From Mucilaginibacter pallidiroseus (GTDB lineage: Bacteria; Bacteroidota; Bacteroidia; Sphingobacteriales; Sphingobacteriaceae), in assembly GCF_007846085.1 (NCBI RefSeq), contig NZ_VOEJ01000005.1, forward strand, positions 186,001 through 250,000: a stretch of 64,000 nucleotides of DNA. Direction: 5' to 3'. This document shows, piece by piece, positions 8,242 through 16,623 of the stretch (position 1 is the stretch's first letter; each line of letters opens with the position of its first letter). A program made the position numbers and the translations under genes. Under the pieces are notes generated by a model. That model was not told where the DNA came from and ran no database searches. It saw only the letters and a program-made list of their open reading frames with translations.

Positions 8242-9700
8242 TTGGCTTTTGTGAAATAGGTTTTGCTACGGTGTCTGCAATTATGGTTGTATTAGAAAAT
8301 GCTGCTGTAATAAACTTTTTGTCGTCTAAAAGGTACTGCCGCTGTAAAGCAACGCGGCAATTGGTAAAGCTGGCACCCTTTAAAACTACTGCGCTATTAT
8401 AAGCAAGTATGCCAACGTCAAACCCATCAAACTTAAGGTTATCAACTATTACGAGTTTGCTTTTAGCTGCAATGTTAAATGCAGGGCCATTGTAAGCAGT
8501 GTCCCGCTGAAGAACAACATTCCCCTTAGCGCGAATGTAAAGCGTATCATGCTGCAAATGCAAGGTGTCGCTTATCAAGATGGGCTGCTTGTAAGTAGTG
8601 TCTGACAGGGTAAGCGTATCGCCCTTCAAATTATTTAGGGCATTTTGTAACTTGATTTCATCGGGGTGGCGTTGCACGTTATCTTCCTGCTTTACAATCG
8701 CCTGCACAGGCGGCTGCAGCGCTTTTTGCCATTGAAAATATAGCCATACACAGCCGGCCGCGAAAACGAAAGTCACTACGGCAAAAAATACGGTAAGTGC
8801 GTTGCTCTTTTTTGCGGGGCTATCAGGATTATCATTAACAATAGCAGCGCTTTCAGATTGCTTTTTTACAGTGCCGGCCACTACGTTACCGCCGTTATTA
8901 CTGTTTTTTTTTAACGTAGCGGCAGGCTTAACGGCTTCCGTTTTTTTCGAAGATTTATCGTTATGTACCAAAACTACGGTTACATTATCGCGCCCGCCAT
9001 TAGCGTTGGCCGCGGCAACCAATTCGGTTGCCTTTTGCCTTAATGATGAGTTTGGCTGGGCGATTATATCGATTATAGCTGCTCTGTCGACCATATCAGT
9101 AAGGCCGTCGCTACACAACAACAATAAATCTCCCGGCAAAAACGGAGATGTACCGGTTTCAACAAAGCTGTCATCGGTATCTATCTGGTTGGTAAAACCA
9201 AGTGCCTTGTTTATTTCATTACGCTTAGGGTGGTTCATGGCCTCACTCTCGCTTAAACGACCGGAGTCTTCCAGGAACCCAACAAAGGAGTGATCTTTGG
9301 ATATCTTAACTAAGGATTGATCGCGCAGCAAATACAACCTGGTGTCGCCAACATGGGCGTAGTAAAAGGTATTGTTTTCAACATCAACAAGTGCAGCTGT
9401 GGCAACGCACGCCATGCTTTCCAGCTCTTTATCCTGTTGCTTTTTCTCGAAGATGTTTTGGCTGGCAGTTTTGAAGGCGAGCGTAAGGCTGTCTATTATG
9501 TTGCCATTTAAGCCATCGGCCATTGCTGTTAACGCATCTTTTGCAATAGCAGCAGCTACCTCGCCGCCATTATAGCCCCCCACCCCGTCAACCACGGCGG
9601 CAAGCAACATGCCATTTGCCGCAGGTAGGGTAACAAAAGTATCCTCGTTATTATCGCGGATACGGCCAGTATCGGTTAATCCATAATAATTTTCAGCCAT
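8228..9700 (-). CDS. PP2C-type Ser/Thr phosphatase with transmembrane helix and external beta-rich domain
   Basis: 490 residues. The PP2C/PPM domain is at 5-245 with the metal-binding motifs 'RDNNED' (15-20), 'VVDGVGG' (36-42), 'GDTRLY' (118-123), 'CSDGLTD' (196-202) and 'GGRDNVT' (235-241). A polar Ser/Lys/Asn linker (246-299) leads to a single membrane helix (301-322). The external part (325-490) has short repeating strands ('DTLTLSDTTY', 'DTLYIRAKGN', 'SKLVIVDNLKF') that look like a right-handed beta helix. The active domain is cytosolic and would reverse kinase X/Y phosphorylation; the external domain may sense or bind the wall. The architecture matches actinobacterial PstP in its cytosolic half only. 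Confidence 0.9.
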   Translation of the reverse strand: MAENYYGLTDTGRIRDNNEDTFVTLPAANGMLLAAVVDGVGGYNGGEVAAAIAKDALTAMADGLNGNIIDSLTLAFKTASQNIFEKKQQDKELESMACVATAALVDVENNTFYYAHVGDTRLYLLRDQSLVKISKDHSFVGFLEDSGRLSESEAMNHPKRNEINKALGFTNQIDTDDSFVETGTSPFLPGDLLLLCSDGLTDMVDRAAIIDIIAQPNSSLRQKATELVAAANANGGRDNVTVVLVHNDKSSKKTEAVKPAATLKKNSNNGGNVVAGTVKKQSESAAIVNDNPDSPAKKSNALTVFFAVVTFVFAAGCVWLYFQWQKALQPPVQAIVKQEDNVQRHPDEIKLQNALNNLKGDTLTLSDTTYKQPILISDTLHLQHDTLYIRAKGNVVLQRDTAYNGPAFNIAAKSKLVIVDNLKFDGFDVGILAYNSAVVLKGASFTNCRVALQRQYLLDDKKFITAAFSNTTIIADTVAKPISQKPNATR

Positions 9701-9791
9701 TGTTCTTACCGGAGTTTTTAATGTCGGCGAAATGAGTGATCAAAAGCAACACACTTATAACCAACAAGCCTATTGATAATATCTGCGACAT
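9693..9791 (-). CDS. Small single-helix membrane peptide, 32 residues, previously unannotated candidate
   Basis: On the minus strand, ATG (9791-9789) opens a 32-codon frame ending in TGA (9695-9693). It begins Met-Ser-Gln-Ile-Leu, has a hydrophobic core 'LSIGLLVISVLLLITHF' long enough to cross the membrane, and ends in a polar Lys/Asn/Gly tail. The ATG lies 4 nt after the stop of the FHA-like gene, and the stop overlaps the phosphatase start by 8 nt. This is the spacing of a translationally coupled operon member and fills an otherwise noncoding 95-nt gap. It could be a small regulator of the neighbouring membrane enzymes. The frame is short and unsupported by any homology I can check. Confidence 0.5.
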   Translation of the reverse strand: MSQILSIGLLVISVLLLITHFADIKNSGKNNG

Positions 9792-9795
9792 GCAA

Positions 9796-10749
9796 TTATG
9801 ATTTAAAAAGGTTTAAACCAATAATGCCGTTCAATAACATGCGTGAGTTTACGGGTAGCTCTACCCATTGCGGTGCATTTACATCGCTGCGCTCAACAAC
9901 GTTTTCATTCAGCGTGGTAATCTCTCCAAAAGAGGCCAGGTAAAATTTATCGTCGGCCTTGTTGTATTTTATTTGGAGATGGGGCGCATTAACCCATTCT
10001 GAAGGTATGGTAAATATGCTCTCATCCTCGCGGGTTTCGTCGCTGCCCGATACGATGATATCATCCGTACGCATTAAATACTCGAGCTTTTTGCCAGCAT
10101 ACTTCTTGTCGGGAATGATTGTTTCTAACCGGGCGATGTTTGATGCTGCCTGCGCAGATTTACGCTCGGCCTGCTTTTCGGGCTCCAGGTTATCCTGGTA
10201 CGGAATTTCAAAGTAACCCTCGCTGTAATAAGTAAAGCCTTCCAATATATTCTGATCCACATCAAAAGTTTGCGCTATACCTGTTTGTCTGGGGATAAAA
10301 GTTACGCGCAGGTTTTCTTCCTTTTTATTGTTGTCTGGCAATAATTTACCGATAAATCCTTTGTCGCCACGGGCGTAATCGGGGTGTGAAACCAGCCTGA
10401 AAACCCATTTAGAGCCCGAAGGCTTAACAGTTTTACCGGCATCACGATACTCTTTTAATATCTCATAAAACTTCTCCACTGTTTCATGCACGATCAGACC
10501 GAATATGCCCTGCTTATTGGCTATAAATTCTTTATAATCATCTGCATTAAAGCTGATAATAAACTCATGATAAAATACAACCCTGTCGGCAAAAGACAGG
10601 TCGGCAATGGAGCTTTTAAAACGCTCTATGATGTAACTGTAAACGGTATCGGGCGTTAACGCCTTTGCCTTGGCCTTTTCGGTTGTTTCGTTGGTCAAAA
10701 ACCAATCCTGTATGCCAATGCGCTGCCAAAAATTGGGGGTTGATGCCAT
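9796..10749 (-). CDS. FHA-like protein of unknown function in the kinase/wall cluster
   Basis: 317 residues, soluble, not a family I can name with certainty. The last ~85 residues ('APHLQIKYN..DDKFYLASFGE..TTLN') follow the strand pattern of the FHA domain two genes downstream ('SRQHAHIEWN..AGKFIIYADEGG'), keeping the His but lacking the Ser-Arg and the Gly-Arg of phosphothreonine binders. The N-terminal part ('VHETVEKFYEILKEY', 'KWVFRLVSHPD') also loosely parallels the N-terminal domain of that FHA protein. I infer a diverged FHA paralogue that may no longer read phosphothreonine. It lies 69 nt after kinase X and 4 nt before the small membrane peptide. Confidence 0.6.
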   Translation of the reverse strand: MASTPNFWQRIGIQDWFLTNETTEKAKAKALTPDTVYSYIIERFKSSIADLSFADRVVFYHEFIISFNADDYKEFIANKQGIFGLIVHETVEKFYEILKEYRDAGKTVKPSGSKWVFRLVSHPDYARGDKGFIGKLLPDNNKKEENLRVTFIPRQTGIAQTFDVDQNILEGFTYYSEGYFEIPYQDNLEPEKQAERKSAQAASNIARLETIIPDKKYAGKKLEYLMRTDDIIVSGSDETREDESIFTIPSEWVNAPHLQIKYNKADDKFYLASFGEITTLNENVVERSDVNAPQWVELPVNSRMLLNGIIGLNLFKS

Positions 10750-10818
10750 TTAAATAGTAATAGGTAAATTGATGATATGGTTACTGAACATAAAAGTTAT
10801 ACAGATGTTTACTGCCTG

Positions 10819-12198
10819 TTATTGATCGGGCTTAACGGTTGTATCGGGCTCCAGGTTTTCAACAGTATCAGTAGTAGCCGGAAATACAACTTTGGGCTGC
10901 AATTTTGCACTATCGCGCTTTCGCTTAGCCAGCGAATCTACATCTATGGCATTATCGCCAAGTTGAGTTGCTGAACCATAATTTGGCGGTACATCACTTT
11001 GCGAGGTATCGGGCTGGTTGCTTACGCTATCAGCACTAACTGATTTTTGAGGACCCTGTTTTTTAAGAAAAGTGCCGTACACAGCGACGCCCATAAACAC
11101 CACAAGCAGCGTCATGATGGTATAGTAAAACGGCTTTGATAGCGATATACGGGATGGATCTTCCACTTCGGCAGTTTCAACTACCTGCTGACTTTGCTTA
11201 AGCGCTGTCAGTTCGGCTTGTAATCTCTTATTTTCGGCCTGCAATGCAGGGATATCGATATTATTTTGCACAACCGTCACGGGCGCCTCTGATGATAAAC
11301 TCCCTGCAACAATTGCCTGTTCCAGTTCCACCCCGCTGGCATACCTGTCTTCAGGTTTTTTCTGCAGGCATTTGGCAATCACATTTATTAGCCATTGCGG
11401 TATCTGCATTTCTTGCCTAAGTTTGTTGGCTTCCCATGTTTCGGGCAGGGCAAGCTTACGTGCGCGAACAAGATCGGGCACCGCATTTTCGAGATGGGCC
11501 AGCATTACTGCATTACGCCCTGCCTCGCCGTTACCCTCAAGCGGGAAAGGCACCTGGCCCGTAAGCAACTCATACAATATTACGCCGTAGCCATAAACAT
11601 CTGTTTGTGGCAGCATTTTACCCTCATGCTGCTCGGGTGCCATAAACTCAATTGCACCTGCATGGCGTATGCTAGTTCGGCGCTGCTCTTCTGTCATGAT
11701 AGCCAAACCAAAATCAAGCAGCACGTAGTTGCCAGTATGTATGTTATATTTTACGTTGTTGCTTTTCATGTCGCCGTGCTTAACGCCCACACGGTGGCAG
11801 TGTGCAAGCGCGCCGGCCAATTGGTCGGCCACACGAATAACCTCCTTAAGCGTAAAAATTTTGTCGTGCGGCGGGTGCAACAGGTCGCACAAATCTGGCC
11901 CTTCAATGTACTCCATCTCGATAAACGGAAAGGAACCGCTATCTGTAATACCCCAACTTAAAATCTTAACTACATTGGGGTTCGGCTGCTCGTTTACCTT
12001 TTGCAGCTTGGTAACCTCGTTCCGGAAGCTTTTAAAATTTTTATCTTCTTCGCTTTCGGTGTGTATGGGAGTTGGCAGCAGCTTTATGGCGCTGAATATA
12101 GGCCCCATGCGCCTGCCTTTATATACTGAACCCTGCCCACCGGTGCGTAGCGCCCCCAGGTTTTCGAGCCCATCGGTAATTGTAAATACTTTGCTCAT
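10819..12198 (-). CDS. Membrane-anchored Hanks-type serine/threonine protein kinase (kinase X)
   Basis: 459 residues; the first gene of the cluster by direction of transcription. The kinase domain keeps Gly-rich loop 20-28, Lys39, His141-Gly-Asp143, Asp162-Phe-Gly and Ala187-Pro-Glu, at exactly the same residue numbers as kinase Y, and the two proteins are colinear through residue 300. After that they diverge: a Gln/Leu coiled coil (315-340), a membrane helix (358-378), and an acidic Ser/Asp/Pro-rich external tail instead of kinase Y's basic one. No PASTA repeats. The opposite charge of the two external tails suggests they sense or contact different things, or each other. A gene duplication is the simplest origin. 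Confidence 0.9.
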   Translation of the reverse strand: MSKVFTITDGLENLGALRTGGQGSVYKGRRMGPIFSAIKLLPTPIHTESEEDKNFKSFRNEVTKLQKVNEQPNPNVVKILSWGITDSGSFPFIEMEYIEGPDLCDLLHPPHDKIFTLKEVIRVADQLAGALAHCHRVGVKHGDMKSNNVKYNIHTGNYVLLDFGLAIMTEEQRRTSIRHAGAIEFMAPEQHEGKMLPQTDVYGYGVILYELLTGQVPFPLEGNGEAGRNAVMLAHLENAVPDLVRARKLALPETWEANKLRQEMQIPQWLINVIAKCLQKKPEDRYASGVELEQAIVAGSLSSEAPVTVVQNNIDIPALQAENKRLQAELTALKQSQQVVETAEVEDPSRISLSKPFYYTIMTLLVVFMGVAVYGTFLKKQGPQKSVSADSVSNQPDTSQSDVPPNYGSATQLGDNAIDVDSLAKRKRDSAKLQPKVVFPATTDTVENLEPDTTVKPDQ

Positions 12199-12301
12199 GT
12201 AGTTTGCAATTGTGTAAGTTATTTTTTAGCTACACACCTAAACTACACTTATTAGGATTAATTGTTGGCGAAAATGTAATCTTTACCGCCAAATACGGTA
12301 C

Positions 12302-12332
12302 AAAAAAGCCCGGCATGTTTCACATACCGGGC
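12302..12332 (-). terminator. Rho-independent terminator of the luciferase-like gene
   Basis: On the minus strand GCCCGGTATG (12332-12323) pairs with CATGCCGGGC (12317-12308) around a 5-nt loop, followed by six T. It lies 20 nt past the stop of the luciferase-like gene and insulates it from the kinase cluster downstream. Confidence 0.88.
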
Positions 12333-12351
12333 CTGCTATAATATTTAGCTA

Positions 12352-13380
12352 TTAACTTAAAGGCGCGTATGCCGATGTGCGAATAATATCAGCAAATACT
12401 TTGTAGGAATACAAGCGTGATTGATGATCGAATATATGCGATGTAGCCATAACCTCATCAATACCTGTTAATTCCAGGAATGAGGTCAGTTTATTTTTTA
12501 CCGTTTCGGCACTGCCTATAAATGAATAGGCCAGCATTTGCATTACCGCTTCTTCTTCATAAATATTCCAAACATCGTCCATTGAGCGCACAGGCGGCGG
12601 CAGCAACTGGCGCTTACCTGTTACCACGCCCTTAAACATTTGCTTAACTGAAGTGGCCAGGCGTTCGGCCTCGGCATCGGTATCGGCGGCAACCACATTG
12701 ATACAAGATATCACATAAGGCTCTTTTAAATATTCAGATGGGCGGAAATTATCACGATAAATCCTTATCGCTTCCAAAAAATGCGCAGGTGCAAAATGGC
12801 TGGCAAATGCATAAGGCAAACCCATTGCAGCCGCAACTTTTGCACTATCTGTGCTTGATCCTAAAACCCATATAGGGATATCCAGGCCTTCGCCGGGAAC
12901 CGCACGCACTTTGCTATCGGCGTTATCTGCAGAAAAGAACATCTGCAACCTTGCTATATCTTTTGGAAAGTTGTGTACCGCATTAAAGTTTTCGCCACGG
13001 ATAGCCAGCGCAGTAAGCTGATCGGTACCGGGCGCGCGGCCAAGGCCCAGATCTATACGGCCGGGATATAATGAGGCCAGCGTACCAAATTGCTCGGCCA
13101 CTACCAGCGGTGCATGGTTTGGCAGCATAATACCACCCGAGCCTACACGTATTTTTGAAGTGTGCCCCGCTATGTGCCCAATAAGTATTGATGTAGCTGA
13201 ACTGGCTACTCCGGGCATATTGTGGTGCTCTGCAAACCAATAGCGTGTGTAACCCAGTTTTTCGGCAAGCTGTGCAACTTCAACGCTTTTCTTAAAGCTG
13301 TCAGCAGCATCTCCCCCCTGCACAACGGTGGCAAGGTCTAAAACGGAATATTTAATATCAGATAAACTCTTCGCGCTCAT
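12352..13380 (-). CDS. LLM-class flavin-dependent oxidoreductase (luciferase-like)
   Basis: 342 residues, the usual length for the single-component luciferase-like (YhbW/MsnO8-type) subgroup. Landmarks are '[15 protein letters not shown]' near residue 47, '[20 protein letters not shown]', '[16 protein letters not shown]' and '[12 protein letters not shown]', all typical of this TIM-barrel flavin family. The substrate is unknown; such proteins use FMN or F420 to oxidise aldehydes or similar compounds, and F420 is unlikely in this phylum. Single gene with its own terminator. Confidence 0.88.
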   Translation of the reverse strand: MSAKSLSDIKYSVLDLATVVQGGDAADSFKKSVEVAQLAEKLGYTRYWFAEHHNMPGVASSATSILIGHIAGHTSKIRVGSGGIMLPNHAPLVVAEQFGTLASLYPGRIDLGLGRAPGTDQLTALAIRGENFNAVHNFPKDIARLQMFFSADNADSKVRAVPGEGLDIPIWVLGSSTDSAKVAAAMGLPYAFASHFAPAHFLEAIRIYRDNFRPSEYLKEPYVISCINVVAADTDAEAERLATSVKQMFKGVVTGKRQLLPPPVRSMDDVWNIYEEEAVMQMLAYSFIGSAETVKNKLTSFLELTGIDEVMATSHIFDHQSRLYSYKVFADIIRTSAYAPLS

Positions 13381-13623
13381 TTTCTTTAGATAGATATTGT
13401 TAGCTGCCGAATTAAAACAAGCAGCAAATCAAATTTAAGGCTAATTAAGCCCCAATTTTTATGATGATTTTTTAAATGACTTTGGGCACACATACCGACA
13501 AACACATGACATATTACTAGGCCAGAGCATTATGGATAGACACCGAGGCTTAAAGTATTTGCTTTGCACAACTCGACTATTTCTTTTTTTCTATCTTAGC
13601 GCAAAACATACGCGGACGTTTTT

Positions 13624-14205
13624 ATGATTGATAGTAGCGAGGGTAAATACATTTTGCAAAGGCTGGAGAAAGAGCTTCCTGCACATTTTTATTACCACAA
13701 CGTTGATCATACTTTAGATGTGTACAAATGCACCGCAGCCATAGCCGGGCAGGAAAACGTTACAGGTAAAAATCTCGACCTGCTCTTGATAGCAGCACTT
13801 TACCATGACAGCGGTTACCTGTTACAAATAGCTGATCATGAAACTGTATCAAGCAATATTGCAAGGCAGGCCTTAACACAGTTTGGCTATTCACCCAATG
13901 AAGTTGATGCTGTATGCAATATAATAATGGCTACACGGGTACCGCAAACGCCCACATCATTGCTTGAAGAAATTATTTGTGATGCCGACCTTGATTACCT
14001 TGGCCGCGACGATTTTTTCACTATCGGGCAAAAGCTATTCGAGGAACTGAAGGCAACCGGACAATTAAATGATGCCGACGAGTGGAATAATAAGCAAGCC
14101 ACATTTTTACAGCAGCATCGTTATTTTACAAAAACGTCGGTAAATAACAGGCAGGCCAATCAAGAGCGTAACCTTAACCAGATAATACAAAAATCTACCG
14201 TATAA
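13624..14205 (+). CDS. HD-domain phosphohydrolase-like protein
   Basis: 193 residues with the metal-binding HD pattern: 'HNVDHTLDV' near residue 25, 'LYHDSGYL' (the His-Asp pair) near residue 60, and 'ICDADLDYLG' supplying the last Asp near 120. It resembles the metal-dependent phosphohydrolases that act on nucleotides or (p)ppGpp, but is too short to be RelA/SpoT. Three nt separate it from the YitT-like membrane gene, so they are probably co-transcribed. Substrate not predictable from sequence. Confidence 0.85.
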   Translation: MIDSSEGKYILQRLEKELPAHFYYHNVDHTLDVYKCTAAIAGQENVTGKNLDLLLIAALYHDSGYLLQIADHETVSSNIARQALTQFGYSPNEVDAVCNIIMATRVPQTPTSLLEEIICDADLDYLGRDDFFTIGQKLFEELKATGQLNDADEWNNKQATFLQQHRYFTKTSVNNRQANQERNLNQIIQKSTV

Positions 14206-14208
14206 ACA

Positions 14209-15084
14209 ATGAGTACAAACACAGCTATAAAAATCACTTTAACAGATGTAATGTACACCGTTTTAGGGATACTTTTTTGTGGGTTTGCCCTTAAAAGCTT
14301 CTTAGTTCCCAACGCCTTTTTTGATGGTGGTGTTACCGGTATATCATTGCTTATACATGAGCTGTACCACTTTAACATTGCCTATGTAATTATACTTTGC
14401 AACCTTCCATTTATTATTATGGGAGCGTTCCAGGTAAATAAGTCTTTTGCCATAAAAACGTCTTTGGCGATTATAGGGTTGGCTTTATGCTTGCTGTATC
14501 TGCCCTACCCCGAAAAGATAACTTCAGATAAATTGCTTGTATCTATTTTTGGCGGGGTGTTTATGGGCATTGGTATTGGCTTGGCCATACGCGGCGGCTG
14601 CGCGCTTGACGGTATTGAGGTGCTGGCGCTTTACACCGGTAAACGCATCAGCTTTACCATCAGTGAGATCATCCTGGGTATTAATATCGTTATATTCTTA
14701 ATAGCTGCTGTTAAGTTAGGCTTGCCTACCGCGCTATACTCAATACTTACTTACTACACCGCATCCCGAACGATAAACTTTGTTATTGAGGGACTTGAGG
14801 AATATACAGGGGTTACTATCATTTCAGGTCAAAACGAACTGATAAAGGAAATGCTTGTAAAACAGCTTGGCCGTGGTATAACCATTTACAAAGGCGAACG
14901 TGGCTTTTTAAAAGAAAGCTATGACATTAGCCACCCTGTAGATATTGTGTTTACCGTTGTTACCCGCCTGGAGCTGCGCCGCTTGAAGGATATGGTACAC
15001 GAGATTGACCCTAAAGCGTTCATATTTACCAGCATTATTAAGGAAGCTGCAGGCGGTGTACTTAAACGCCGTGCAAGGCATTAA
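14209..15084 (+). CDS. YitT-family membrane protein (DUF161 plus DUF2179)
   Basis: 291 residues. Five to six membrane helices fill residues 10-200, with the family's 'FFDGGVTGISLLIHE' and 'GGVFMGIGIGLAIRGGCALDG' segments. The last ~80 residues form the soluble DUF2179 domain ('ERGFLKESYDI..VVTRLELRRLKDMV'). Members are widespread and without an established transport activity. Located 3 nt after the HD gene; a bidirectional terminator follows. Confidence 0.9.
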   Translation: MSTNTAIKITLTDVMYTVLGILFCGFALKSFLVPNAFFDGGVTGISLLIHELYHFNIAYVIILCNLPFIIMGAFQVNKSFAIKTSLAIIGLALCLLYLPYPEKITSDKLLVSIFGGVFMGIGIGLAIRGGCALDGIEVLALYTGKRISFTISEIILGINIVIFLIAAVKLGLPTALYSILTYYTASRTINFVIEGLEEYTGVTIISGQNELIKEMLVKQLGRGITIYKGERGFLKESYDISHPVDIVFTVVTRLELRRLKDMVHEIDPKAFIFTSIIKEAAGGVLKRRARH

Positions 15085-15101
15085 TAAAATATTTACCACA
15101 T

Positions 15102-15140
15102 AAAAAAATGCCGCTGATATAATGTCAGCGGCATTTTTTA
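15102..15140. terminator. Bidirectional terminator between convergent genes
   Basis: TGCCGCTGA (15109-15117) pairs perfectly with TCAGCGGCA (15125-15133), flanked by an A7 run on the left and a T-run on the right, so it can stop transcription from both the YitT gene and the cyclase operon. Confidence 0.92.
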
Positions 15141-15157
15141 TAAAAGTATTTCAATAG

Positions 15158-16201
15158 TTACTCTACTACTTCGTAAGTGTTAACCGGCTTGGCTTTGTTC
15201 TTCAATTCAAACTCACCATTGGGGCGGCATTTAAATGATTCTTTGGCTTGCTGGTAAACATCTTCGGTAATAATGATCTGCCCCGCCTGTGCAACGGATT
15301 GCAGGCGTTGCGCCAGATTAACCGAATCTCCGATTACGGTATAGTCGAGGCGTTTTAAGGATACTGAACCAATGTTACCTGATACCATTTCGCCCGAATT
15401 GATGCCTACGGAGATTTGCGGTTTAAAGATTTTATCGCCGGCAGTAAGCTCAGGCTCGTTGGCCAATTGGCTCTTTACAGCAAGTGCCGTATCTATCGCC
15501 CTATCCAGGTGGTACTCTCCCCTGAACACTGCCATTACAGCGTCGCCCATAAACTTGTCTACATGCCCGCCTTGTGCTATAATTTCCTTTACAATCTTAT
15601 CAAACAAGCCGTTTAACAGGTTTACCACGGTGTTTGCCGGTACATGCTCTGTAATAGATGTAAAGCCGCAAACGTCTATAAACATTACTGTTGCCTGAAG
15701 CGTCTCATTTTTCATGAGGCTGCTTTCGTACTCCTTGTGCGACATAAAGTTGAGCACGTTTTCATCTACGTACATCTTCAGTATGTTGTTTTCCTTTATG
15801 GCGCGTAATGTATCCTGTAACTGTCGCACATGGTTGATGGTTTTTTGCATGGTAACATCCAGGTCGTCAAAATCAACCGGTTTTACAACAAAATCAAATG
15901 CGCCGCGGTTCATGGCTGTGCGTATGTTCTGCATATCGCCGTAAGCTGATACCACCACTGCCTTAAGCATCGGGTTAGCTTCGGGCAGGTGGGTAAGCAG
16001 CGTAAGGCCATCCATTACCGGCATGTTAATGTCCGACAGTATAATGTCCAAATCTGGGTGCTCTTTTACGAGTTCGAGCGCCTGCTGACCGTTTTGCGCA
16101 AACAAAAATTCATATACATTCTCCCTGATCTTTTTACGAAATTTCTGCTTTACCAGTATCTCCAGATCAGCCTCATCATCTACAACTAATATCTTAGCCA
16201 T
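15158..16201 (-). CDS. Response regulator with class III adenylate cyclase output
   Basis: 347 residues. The receiver domain is at 1-125 with Asp8-Asp9 and phosphoacceptor Asp57 ('LSDINMP'); a helical linker 126-165; the class III cyclase domain at 168-347. Metal-binding Asp176 ('FIDVCGF') and Asp220 ('FMGDAVMA') are present, with the adenine-selecting pair Lys216 and Asp286 ('LDYTVIGD') and transition-state residues Asn295 and Arg299. The residues therefore predict ATP rather than GTP as substrate. Last gene of a histidine kinase - receiver - receiver-cyclase operon, overlapping the receiver gene by one base. Phosphorylation would tune cAMP production. Confidence 0.92.
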   Translation of the reverse strand: MAKILVVDDEADLEILVKQKFRKKIRENVYEFLFAQNGQQALELVKEHPDLDIILSDINMPVMDGLTLLTHLPEANPMLKAVVVSAYGDMQNIRTAMNRGAFDFVVKPVDFDDLDVTMQKTINHVRQLQDTLRAIKENNILKMYVDENVLNFMSHKEYESSLMKNETLQATVMFIDVCGFTSITEHVPANTVVNLLNGLFDKIVKEIIAQGGHVDKFMGDAVMAVFRGEYHLDRAIDTALAVKSQLANEPELTAGDKIFKPQISVGINSGEMVSGNIGSVSLKRLDYTVIGDSVNLAQRLQSVAQAGQIIITEDVYQQAKESFKCRPNGEFELKNKAKPVNTYEVVE

Positions 16202-16581
16202 TACCCTGTAATATGCTTTAGTTTCTCTTTCAACAAATTAAAATCAAGCGGCTTAGTCAAAAAGTCGTTGGCACCTTTTTCCATGGCCTGCCTGTGGTTT
16301 TCATCGTCACCATATGCGGTTATCATCATCACAACCGGTGGCGGCGGCGTATCAAAAACTTCGCGGATATGTGAAAGCAGTTCGATACCGCTCATGCCCG
16401 GCATATTTATATCCGACAGGATCAACACCACTTCCGAATACTTTTCCTCAAGATAATTAAGCGCTTCCTCGCCCGATCTGGCAAAGGTAAATTCTATCTC
16501 GCCGTTGCGAACCTCTTTACGAAATCTTTGCAAAAACAGCGGCTGCACGTCCTCTTCGTCGTCTACTACTAATACTTTCAT
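16201..16581 (-). CDS. Single-domain response regulator
   Basis: 126 residues, a stand-alone receiver: Asp7-Asp8, phosphoacceptor Asp57 in 'ILSDINMPGMSG', and 'TKPLDFNLL' carrying the conserved Lys near residue 112. With no output domain it probably shuttles phosphate or competes for the kinase. It lies 42 nt after the histidine kinase stop and shares one base with the cyclase gene start, so all three are one operon. Confidence 0.92.
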   Translation of the reverse strand: MKVLVVDDEEDVQPLFLQRFRKEVRNGEIEFTFARSGEEALNYLEEKYSEVVLILSDINMPGMSGIELLSHIREVFDTPPPPVVMMITAYGDDENHRQAMEKGANDFLTKPLDFNLLKEKLKHITG

Positions 16582-16623
16582 TTGGCGTTATAAATATAAA
16601 AAAACATAACGGCTTGCCCGTTT

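Noticed and set aside
1911..12198. Kinase/phosphatase/FHA set as a type VI secretion control module (PpkA/PppA/Fha)
   Set aside because: No Tss structural genes are present, and the cluster's central gene is a wall synthase.
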